A DNA stretch of 64,000 nt, taken from positions 558,001 through 622,000 of the forward strand of contig JAHBBC010000023.1 of assembly GCA_019915015.1 (NCBI GenBank). The letters are read 5' to 3'. The DNA is from Auriscalpium vulgare. Lineage: Eukaryota > Basidiomycota > Agaricomycetes > Russulales > Auriscalpiaceae. Made by a program: the position numbers and the translations under genes. Numbering within the stretch: position 1 is the stretch's first letter; each line of letters begins with the position of its first letter. The notes under the pieces were generated by a model, which saw only the letters and a list, made by a program, of their open reading frames with translations, did not search any database and had not been told where the DNA came from. Of this stretch, positions 1 through 9,012 are shown piece after piece.

Positions 1-997
1 TCGCGGCAGTAATCCTGGCACTCACGCGCCTAGACAATTTCAGGCCAATACACTTCAAAACGGACTCGGAGTACGTCAAAAAAGGACTCACCGAACGCTT
101 CCAGAACTGGGAAGATAATGGCTGGATCAAAATGAGTAACAAGGACCTATTCAAAAAGGCTTTGGACTTACTGAGGAGACGCTCCGCACCCACCTGGTTC
201 GAGTGGGTAAAGGGACACAGCGGTGATCCCGGAAACGAGGGAGCAGACGAGCTCGCCGACGAAGGAGCAAACAAAGATGCCCCGACTGAACTGGACCTTA
301 GCATTAAACCGGAGTGGAACCTCACAGGAGCAAAACTGTCCACACTCACGCAAGCGACCGCCTATCACGGCATACGTGAACGAGCCAGCCGAGACAAAAG
401 GACGGGCCCACAAGCGCAACTGAACCTTGCGCGCGACGCTTTGGAAGCTTTCACGGGACACTTAGAAACAGATCCTTCTCTTTGGAAAGGCATAACGCAC
501 CAAGATATCAGACGGCCGATACGAACCTTCCTATTCCGCGCGTACCACAACAGCTACAAGCTGGGAGACTTCTGGGCCAAAATCCAAGACTATGAAAAAG
601 CACGATGCGAAGCATGCGATGACCCAGAAGAGTCACTAACGCACATACTTTTCGAATGCGAAGACGGAGCACAAAACACTATCTGGAAATTAGCGAAAGA
701 CCTCTGGCCACATGGAGACGAAACATGGCCGCACCTCTCAATGGGAATAATCCTGGCGTGCGGAAACCTTGAAGTCAGGAAACCCCGTAACGGGAGGGAA
801 GAGGAAGAAGAACAAGAAAACAAACGGGACCCGGGCGCAACGCGCCTGCTGAAAATTATCATATCCGAATCGGCCCACCTAATCTGGCGGCTCCGGTGCG
901 AAAGACGAATCGGGGGCCGCACACACACTGCCACCTCAATCACGAGACGATGGCATCAAGCGATCAATGACAGACTCGTAACCGACCAGATTGCGGC
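1..997 (+). pseudogene. LINE-type retroelement 3' ORF: RNase H plus zinc-binding tail (5' part, interrupted)
   Basis: The frame is open from base 3 and begins upstream of the window. Early residues include TDSEYV and the block KGHSGDPGNEGADELA, which match the acidic-residue motifs of RNase HI; the first catalytic glutamate lies off the window. A later C-x2-C...H...C block (CEACDDPEESLTHILFEC) resembles the zinc-binding tail after the reverse transcriptase/RNase H of fungal non-LTR elements. RNase H would remove the RNA strand during target-primed reverse transcription. The frame is cut at 997 by a DNA transposon, which supplies a stop codon at 1008-1010 inside its own terminal repeat. The missing C-terminus resumes at 7859 in the same frame. 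The copy is therefore broken. The family is recognised by motif; the exact LINE clade cannot be assigned because the reverse transcriptase is outside the window. Confidence 0.85.
990..997. repeat. 8-bp target-site duplication, left copy
   Basis: The sequence ATTGCGGC lies immediately before the left terminal repeat and is repeated exactly at 7859-7866, immediately after the right terminal repeat. An 8-bp duplication is established for the P, hAT and Zisupton-type transposons. Confidence 0.93.
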
Positions 998-1029
998 AGG
1001 ACCCCCGTAACTCATGCCAGGGGTATGAT
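998..1029 (+). repeat. Left terminal inverted repeat (32 bp)
   Basis: This matches the reverse complement of 7827-7858 at 31 of 32 positions (T/C difference near position 18). The terminal bases are AGGACCCCCG. Confidence 0.92.
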
Positions 1030-1043
1030 CCGCCAAACGGGGT

Positions 1044-1127
1044 CAACTACCATTTTTTTTTGCGGCTCGCGACCCCTTCCAGCTACCATTCGCCCCTCAG
1101 ACCTCCGTTTGGGGTCCGTAGCTACCA
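1044..1127 (+). repeat. Left subterminal repeats (three ACTACC/GCTACC sites)
   Basis: The core (A/G)CTACCA occurs around 1046, 1081 and 1121, about 35-40 bp apart. The same core recurs four times near the right end in the same, not inverted, orientation. Such subterminal arrays often bind transposase (family knowledge); binding here is inference. Confidence 0.55.
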
Positions 1128-1236
1128 CGGATAGGATCATAGCTTCAAAAAAATCGTAGTTTATTGTAAAAAGCTCCGCTTTGCGTGCAGGCAGGAGGGG
1201 ATGTACTACGGATGCGCAGAGGCCTGTCAAACTGAC

Positions 1237-4200
1237 CTATTCATCTGGTTCATCGTCACCCGCCTGTTCAAGACCCGCCTTGACCCTCCCACTAAGCTCC
1301 TTGATAGCACGAGCGATATTCGCGACGTTCTGCTTGAGGGCGACATAGCACGCGCCATCAGATTTTACCAAAGCTAGTGTTGAGCCCGAGGTTTGGAGGG
1401 GATGGTCGAGGGCATACAGGAAGTAGGACGGTTTCAGGAAGGCGAACCGAGGGATCTTGCTAGGATCGGCGAGGGAGAATTGGTTGTGTCGGACCGGCTT
1501 GAACAGTCTCACAGCGATGTAAGAAAGAGCGGTGATGCGAGACGTGTCCGAAGCCCAACCATGTTTGCCGTTCTTACCGGCCGACTTCTCGTACATGGTC
1601 AGGACTAACCAGCCATCAGCGCATGCCGAGTCATGTTGAAGATTACGACGCACCTTCTGCAAGGCAGATTGCCTCATCAACAAGAACCAAGCCATAAGAA
1701 GGCGGCATGCCAGTGTGAGCAGCGTAGAGGTGTTTGAGCGGCGTGACATTGGCCGAGTGTGCGACCTTGGGGACGTGATGCTTTGCGAAGATCGCTGCTC
1801 GCCTCCGTTCAGCCTGGCGGACGTCAATACCATGTATGTGCACTCATACAACACTAGCAGACGCACCTGATACGATGCATTTGCAGCGACCTCAGCCGCG
1901 TTTGCAGCCGTCCCTGGTGCAGGAGCAACAGCTTCTTCGCCGTTGATTGCTCCGTCTCGACCGCCCGCAGCTGGCTGCCGCCAGCGCATCGACCGACCCG
2001 CGCCCGTGGTAACACCGCGCTCTGTAACACCGCGCTCTTCTTGACGCTTGAGAACATCCTTGACCAACTGCAGAAGGCGTTTTTTCTCGGAGAGCGTTGA
2101 CTGGGCGGGTGGACCGTTATCAGAGGAAGGTGGTAGATCTTCCGAGGACTTGAAGGCCTTTGTTCGGACACCTTTCTCAGCCTGTCTGGTATGATGCGAC
2201 CGGCGGATGACTGCGAGCTGTTCGAGATCGAATTCAGCAGAGATCACTGTGTCCTGGAAGGTCCTGCGCTCGTCGGGGTCGGACACAGCAGGGAGCGACT
2301 GGGCGAGGATCTTCCCTATATGTGCAGCGTCTTTGCGTGTTGCATCCGCTGTGTCTTCAGGCAATTGCAGTCTAGTAATGTGAGGGTTAGACTCTGTAAG
2401 ATCTATCGGCGGTGAGAGGAGGACAAAACACGAACATGTCGACAGTGCTCTGGACGCATAAGGCAGCTGCTGCGCAAGTCAAATCGTTCAACTGCTGGTC
2501 GAAGACCGCACCAACTCCGTCTGCATTCTCTGCCTTCTTCAACCCATTTTCAATCTGGAGCATCTCGGGCTCGTCTTCGTCCATCTCAGGACCCTCGTCT
2601 TCGGAATCGGACTGGCCATAGATTGCATCCCAAGCCTCCTGCGAATACCAACTCGACAACGATGGGAATGCGCGAACACGGTGAGCTTGATTCTGCAATT
2701 TGTCCAGAAAATCCGGGTCTAGTACGAGAGCGTCCCACAGATTCGCTGCCTCCGAATGGGCCTGTTGTGTTGCTTGCTCAATGTCGTGATCAGAAGGGAA
2801 TGTGGAGAGGGCATGGAGGTCGAGATGTCGATTGTCGGTATAGGTATGATTGTATCCATTCGCTCTTTCCTTGCCCTCAGATGTCTTTGCAAGGAAGAGA
2901 TGCTCGCGCAAGCGGACTGAGAGCTTCGGAATCATATGATAGAAGTCTTGCAAGGTGAAGTCCTTCACAAGCTGTCGACAAATGCCGAAGACATGCTCAC
3001 AGACTTCGGTTGATAGAAGCCAGGGCAGCAATGGGTATCTGCCGTCGAGGTGGTCCCGATAGATGATCACCAACTGAAGGAAACCAACGACTAGGAAGTT
3101 TGTGATGTCGCGTGCCTCGGGAGATATGAAGTGTTGAGCTTTTCGGTAGCCCGCGATGTCCATGAAGTCGGTCCACATTTCCATGAAGAAGTGCGCACGC
3201 AGCACCATGCGAACACGTTCGATAATTGGGATCGATCGATTCTGGTATGCATCCACGAGCTCTCCAAACACAAAGAGGTAGATAATCGAGCCGACCATTT
3301 CACGATGCTCGTTGGTGAACCATGCTAGCGTATGACCGGAGAAGAGACGGGTCGCAGCATTGTCGTCTTGTCGATCAAGTTTCTCGACATCCCTCCGAAA
3401 CAATGTCCCTGTTGCTTCAATTGCTGCAAGGCGGAAGTGGCTGTACGACGTCGTATAGCTGCCCAAAGTAAGTATCCGGGCACCTGAGAATGCGTTGTTC
3501 CGGTACGTCTTGCGCCCATGGTTCGAATCTTGAATGAGTGCGACAGGCTGTCGCCCTGCGCCGATGAGAGGAATGTGGAGGTTGATGTCACGATGTGAGC
3601 GAATAGGGTGCCTGAGGGTGTAGTCAATGTACGCAACGGCGTGAGCGACCAGGAGACGTTGAAGGGAGCGCTCGACAGCCGTGCCGTCTGCGGCGTAGGA
3701 TACAACGTTGATCTTGCGGGAGAGAAGGCCATTCAATATTAATTCCAGGTGGACGAACAGTTGCTCCGCCGAGTTTGACTCTGAGATAGGGAGCGCCGCA
3801 ACGACGATAGTCGGAACGCCGGGAAGAGGGATCTGGAGGGTCCATACGCGTATCTGGCATGTGTCGGTGAGCTGCATGCCTCCGAAGTATTCGTAGAACT
3901 CATACCTTCTTAGCCTTCTCGATCTTCCTGGTGCGGATGAGGGCATCGAGTGTGTTGATGTCGCTCACGACGACGGGATCGCCAGGACTCCCTAGAAGCA
4001 CGTAGCACTTTCGTATTGGGTCCCAGTGAGGCCTCAAAGACTCTAGCAGCTTCGTATCATCACATGCGAGGCCAACGGGACCCACAAGGTAGTCCAATGA
4101 TTTCAGCCGTTCGTAGATAAATTCAAATGTTGCCTCTGTGATGCCGATGGGAAACTGCACTTCGTGCGCACGACGTTTCCTTCGGGTCATTTATCAGTCA

Positions 4201-7200
4201 ATTGTATCAATGCAATCTTGTAAACACTGACTGGAGTGTCCGTTCTGCGGGTACGGGTAGCACATTCATCATGGATTCATATGCTCGCGGGCTTAAGACG
4301 TGGATAATTTGCGCCCACTCCAATGTCATGGCTGAATATCGCATGCCGTTCAAAGGGACACCTCGTTCTTCTAAATCTTTCTTCTTGACGAGATCGTTCA
4401 TCAAGGCGACAAACAAGGAATTGCCATGCTTGCCCTCGATAACGCCTCTTGCGAAGACTAGGCATGCACTATGAGGGTTCTGTGCAGACAATGATCAGAA
4501 GCTGTAACGTGGGGATACTATGAACTTGAAGCTACTGACATCTTCGTATGCCTCCAGAAGAGGTGCAAGGTCGGGATGAGTAAGAGCATATCGATGGAGG
4601 GCCTGTATGTCGTCTTTCTGAGCATGATTGGGGGTGAAGCGGCGATTCTTAGGCTCGGGGACTGGCTTGCGAGTCGCATTCTGGAATACGTGGACATGCA
4701 GCAGAGCGAGGCAGTTGACACAAGTAACATCCTCAGTTGACTCTTCCGGCACCCTTACAGTGCGAAGACAATCTGTCGCAAGGACATGAAGGGGAGGCGA
4801 CCGATAGTTCTTCCACTGCCACCGATGCTCTTGCTCCGTGTCGACTACTTGCTTTCTGGCCTTATCCAACGAACGATAATCTGGTGCCGAATACAACTCT
4901 AACGCCAAATCGGCGAGGGAAGGCCCGCCGCCCCCGCCGTATGGTGTGCGCTCCAAATATTGACGCACACGAGCGTATTTTGCTGCGCGAAGTCCGAAAC
5001 AAGGACGATCTATCATTCTCGGAGCGGGGGCCTGCGTCGATGAGGTTGATGCCCAGATGTGGCCCAGTGTATGTGATCGCATTGTGCCCTTGCAAACTTT
5101 CTGGTGCTGTTTGAATGCCTTGGTGTGATACGCCCCAGTCATAAGCATGTACTTGTTGCATCGAGAGCATCGGACCTTCCGAACATCGTCTAGACAGAAC
5201 TCGGCCATGTCGTCAAGCGCAAGGATTTTCTCCTTGAATTTGGTATACGCCTTTGAGTTGTCGTCCCTACCGCGTTTGACGAAGGAATTGGCCAGGCGCG
5301 TGCTGATTGCTCCAGACGATGGCCCAACATCAGCGCTTGCGGTGCTTGCAGACACGGTAGCAATGACATCCTTATTCTTTCCCTTGGGCGCGAAGAACGG
5401 ATGAATGGGCCCAGGGACAGTGCGTGTGCGTTTTGCAGGATGGATAGGCGCCTGAGCCTCTGAGTCGTGGTCAGATTGAGCGCTTGTTGCTTCACTCGCG
5501 CTCGCAGCCGTCTTGTCGTCTGCGCTCGAGCTCCCTTTCCTCCGCCTTTTCAGTAAGCCCCGCGCAGCCTTCAGTGTCGTCCCAATGGAACTGATGATCT
5601 TCTTAGATGCCCTTGACAGTCGACTTCCATCGGATGCGCAATCCTCCGCCTCACTTCCCACCGACGACACCCTTCTTGACGACATTGACGCAGCATCAGA
5701 AGTCCCATTTTCCAAATGGCTTCTCCATTCTGTGATACTGCCAGGCCCATCCTGGTCCAGCATTCCACCACGCGGAACTGGTGGGAGATCATCGTCGACA
5801 GTGGATGGAGAGAGCAACGACCGGCCGTATGCGCAGCTGGTATCGGTGGTATCGGGCATAGGTATGTCGTCGCAGTCGCTGTCATAGCCACTAGCAGATG
5901 CAAGTACTGAATATGATGATGTAGGAGAAGGTGGCATTGACAGAGGTGGAATTGACGGATCGTATTTGCTGCCTTCGTCCATGTCTCCGCGTCGCCCCAT
6001 CTGCTTTTCTTCCACCTCTGGACTGAATCCTTCAAGTAGACATTCAGCATCTCTGGTCGACTCGCCGGGTTCGGAAGCTTGAGGATTTAGAAGGTGGGCC
6101 ATCCCGCGAGGGATATGATGCGCAACAGGCTCATCGCGTCCGGCGCCGCCTGTCACAGCATCAGACCGTCGCTGATGACTTGATACCTGCGCAGAGCACC
6201 TGAGTATCGTCGTCCTCATGTCGCTAATGAGCAAAATATAGCGTACCGATTGAATATGGTCGGCAGCGAGCCTCTCGAACCACGCCAACCGTTCGACGTG
6301 GCGCCTTGAATCATCCCAAAGCTGCCAGCCCAGTGTTTCGTGTGCGACCGCATTCACGGCGATCACGCCACACGATACGTGATCTGTCTGTCTCGCTGTC
6401 GTAAGCGACTGTCCCTCCCACTTGTACTCAATGCCGAATTTGACACGCGTCCACCAGAGCAATTTCTTCTCGATGTCTTTAGGCAGGCGCAGTCCCTGAT
6501 GGTAAAGGCCGTCGCCTTGTTTCACAGGAATGGTAAGATTGCATTCCCATTGGCGACATAGTAACGTACTCACCATAGGATATTGTTTCCGCTTGACCGT
6601 CGATCTTCACGACAACAAAATGCTTGTATTTGGCGAGGAAAACAGGGAAGAGGAGTACCTTCCTATGGGTGCGCAGATCGTCTTCAATTCTCTTGAGGTA
6701 ACGAGGTGAGTCGGGGAACAGGTCTTCTATTACTGTGATCTTTGAAATTGCATTCCAGAACTCGTGTCCGGCGATCTCGAAGTTGTTGGCAATTCCTGGC
6801 GTGCTCCGAACGCGGCTTCTCAACCACATGAGCATCATGTCAACGATGGTGTCGGTGAGAAGGCCGTCTGATAACAGCGGAGCAAGGGCTGATGTTGTCG
6901 TAAATGTGGCGGCACCGGGTATCATGAGTTGCTGGCGCCAGGGAAGCGAGTGGATAAGAGCAACAGTGCGTTCGCTTTCCATAGAACCGTCAGCGACTTG
7001 TAGCAGCCACCGCACGCTCGCCGTCCACGTCTCCTGTGCCAGGAGGACCGTACGCATCCGTTGCCAGTAAGTGATCATCCACAGCGGGGATGCACCACTT
7101 GCATATCGTGGGTCCATGATTGATTGTGCGCCATCCAGGATGGCCTGCGGTGCGAGTGCAGCAAGCTTGTCCACGAAGGCATCCGTAGGAAGGCTTCGTG

Positions 7201-7506
7201 ATTTTGTAAGTGTGGTTATGGGGAAGACTGCCACGTCATGGCTAAAAACAGCTTTGGTTGAGGGTGTATGAGCTGCTGATCGCGACGAGGGAGTGGTGTA
7301 GATACGAAGGAATGAACATCCTCGGTGCCGCTGGGGAGCAAAGAAGTCTCGGGAGCGTTGGGAATCCTGAGGAGCTGCTCGATGTAGGCCAGCAGCTCCG
7401 GCGGTGGGTTCTGGGGATAGCTTTTGCCTTGCGAGATCCATAATTCGGGACGGAACATAGGTATTTCATCGTCGTTGTAGATTGTGATGGACTCATCCAT
7501 TGGCAC
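1237..7506 (-). CDS. Transposon protein: Ulp1-type protease, zinc finger and P-element-like DDE transposase (single spliced gene)
   Basis: Read from 7506 down. The first part holds a C48/Ulp1-like protease with all four expected residues: His in KHFVVVKID (codon near 6621), Asp in SYGDGL (created by a GTGAGT...AAG intron at about 6523-6577), and Gln and Cys in QTDHVSCG (Cys codon 6370-6372). A Ser/Pro/acidic linker follows, then a C-x2-C...H-x4-C finger (5090-5175). A GTCAGT...CACAG intron near 4480-4545 joins this in frame to a transposase-like part: LSPRAYESMMNVLP, then AADGTAVERS (first Asp, about 3680), QDSNHGRKTYRNN (about 3520-3555) and STEVCEHVFGICRQ (Glu, about 2990-3020). This order mirrors P-element/THAP9 transposases. 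A C-terminal region continues to 1237. The joins near 4200 and 7220-7310 and the one near 2370-2480 are less certain and could hide a frameshift. Ulp1 enzymes cleave SUMO-like conjugates; the role in transposition is unknown. No TATA or RNA evidence was seen. Confidence 0.68.
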
Positions 7507-7680
7507 GATGCCGGGATGGCTGCGAGGGTGATGCGCTGCACAGAAGAAGCAGGTTCGGTCCGAGGCGTTGTCGTAGAATGTCGTACGCAGCAGGCCACGT
7601 AAATTTCTACCTAATGTCTCAACTTGTACGAATTATACCGGTAATTATGGGGTCAAAATCTTCTGCCGCCAGTACTTAGT

Positions 7681-7820
7681 CCAACTACCTCTGTGATCAG
7701 ACATCGGTTCACCGCGCCCCTAACTACCACCATCAGGATCATACTTTTGCCCCAAATTCTAGCCCCCAGCTACCTCAGACCCCTCAGAGCTTCCGGCGCA
7801 AAGCGCCGTCTAGCTACCGT
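7681..7820 (+). repeat. Right subterminal repeats (four ACTACC/GCTACC sites)
   Basis: Sites lie near 7683, 7723, 7769 and 7813, spaced about 40-46 bp, in the same orientation as the left set. A small GC hairpin (GGCGC-AAA-GCGCC) sits between the last two sites at about 7794-7806. Confidence 0.55.
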
Positions 7821-7826
7821 GCGAAA

Positions 7827-7858
7827 ATCATACCCCTGGCGTGAGTTACGGGGGTCCT
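7827..7858 (-). repeat. Right terminal inverted repeat (32 bp)
   Basis: This is the reverse complement of 998-1029 with one mismatch. It ends in GGGGGTCCT directly before the second ATTGCGGC. Confidence 0.92.
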
Positions 7859-7866
7859 ATTGCGGC
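7859..7866. repeat. 8-bp target-site duplication, right copy
   Basis: ATTGCGGC, identical to 990-997. Confidence 0.93.
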
Positions 7867-8014
7867 ACGGAACATCATACGTACAGAAAGCAACTACCGG
7901 AACGTGGAAGACACGTGGAAGGGAACTCTGAAGGACGAACGATTCCTCCCCTTCGAATGGGCGAAAGCCAAAGAGGTTTTAGTGGGTATTGTCCCGCCCA
8001 GGCCCCCTATTTAA
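7859..8014 (+). pseudogene. LINE-type retroelement ORF, C-terminal remainder
   Basis: The frame interrupted at 997 continues here. After the duplicated ATTGCGGC, codons run in frame through TWKGTLKDERFLPFEW and GVLVGI-like residues to a TAA at 8012-8014. A TW-x-GTL-x-DE...W...VLVGI...RP tail is, from memory, common in Agaricomycete RNase H/LINE-derived proteins, so this is the true C-terminus of the copy that starts before base 1. It has no start codon of its own and is not expected to be translated separately. Confidence 0.85.
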
Positions 8015-8231
8015 CGGATGTGAGCGGGCGGTGTGCCGAGTCCCACACAGCGTGTGTAAATGCATTTTTCCTCGGACAGACCCTCGGGTCTGCTTTAGCG
8101 GGTTTGAAGGAACTAACGGTATAGGAGATCTTATTACTCTACCATAGGTACTGTAATACTTCTTACCCCCGTAGCACTTTGCGACGGGTAGTTAGCACCT
8201 GAATAACCATATCGCTTGTCCAAAAAAAAAA
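8015..8231 (+). other. LINE 3' untranslated region ending in poly-A
   Basis: Noncoding sequence follows the LINE stop and ends in a run of ten A at 8222-8231, as expected for a non-LTR element 3' end. The matching target duplication cannot be checked because the 5' end is outside the window. Confidence 0.6.
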
Positions 8232-9012
8232 CGAGATATCCGTGACATGGCAGAGGGGAGAGAGAAAATGATAACGGAGACTCAAGCGAGGGAAGGCTAG
8301 TGGTCGATTATTGAGGCTGAGACCGCTGGTCAAGGCGCACCAGGCGAGATCCAATGCGAGCTGTTCGTCCTCTTCGACGTCGACGTCGACCGCGCTGCTG
8401 GGAGTTGTTGAGCAACAACAAGTCAACGCTTCCGCTGGGGCTGATCATGATGATGCGCAGCCGTTGACGGTTGTGGCGGGCCGGCGGCAACCGCCTACTG
8501 GCATAGCAACGGGTGCTTCGGCAGACATGTCATGTTCAACAAACAGGGCGATGCAAGTACAGAAAGAGTCGGTCGCATTTTGAGTCGGCTGCATCTCATC
8601 TTCATCACCGCATAGACTTGACTTCTACAGCGTCCGACTTGAGAAGCAGCTGCTGTATGTAGCCTCCCACGTCTTAACTTGGGTTTGTGCACGTGACGGC
8701 CAGCCTGGCTAGCGCGCTTACGAGGCTCGAGAGTCGTTTGACACACTCAGCAGTACTTAAATTCTCCTCGATGCAGCACTCTCGAGTCTCGCCATCTTAT
8801 CTGCCTTGCCACGGCCCAGGTAGAGCTGCATGATCGAGCACAGTGTGACTATATCTGGAGTTGCTTCGAGTCTTGGATTCCAACTTGCTTTTTGGTCATA
8901 ATTGACGCCTGTTTGGGTCCCCGCATCGTTGCCGCAACGGAAATGAAACCGGCGGCCACTATACCTCTCCTTGTCTCTTCCCCTTCCTTGTCAACCTGTA
9001 CTGTCGCCGACA
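8232..9012. other. Intergenic, no gene seen
   Basis: No coding signal could be supported. This is the upstream region of the following F-box gene; pyrimidine-rich stretches lie at about 8960-9000. Confidence 0.5.

Larger units (their letters stand above)
998..7858 (-). mobile_element. 6.86-kb DNA transposon with Ulp1 protease and P-like transposase
   Basis: The element is bounded by 32-bp terminal inverted repeats that differ at one base, starting AGGACCCCCGTAACTCA. It is flanked by the 8-bp duplication ATTGCGGC. Deleting the element plus one duplication rejoins the reading frame of the host LINE exactly, which proves insertion and fixes the borders. All recognisable coding sequence inside is on the minus strand. 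The coding content (Ulp1-type protease, C-rich finger, DDE-type core) and the 8-bp duplication suggest an autonomous cut-and-paste element. Superfamily: P-element-like is my best reading from the D, DxxHxxK and E-FG-R motif order; a Zisupton/KDZ or hAT relative is possible. Confidence 0.9.

Noticed and set aside
998..7858. hAT superfamily assignment on the basis of the 8-bp duplication
   Set aside because: The protein lacks the BED finger and hAT C-terminal dimerisation block I would expect; motif order fits P-like better, though it remains an alternative.
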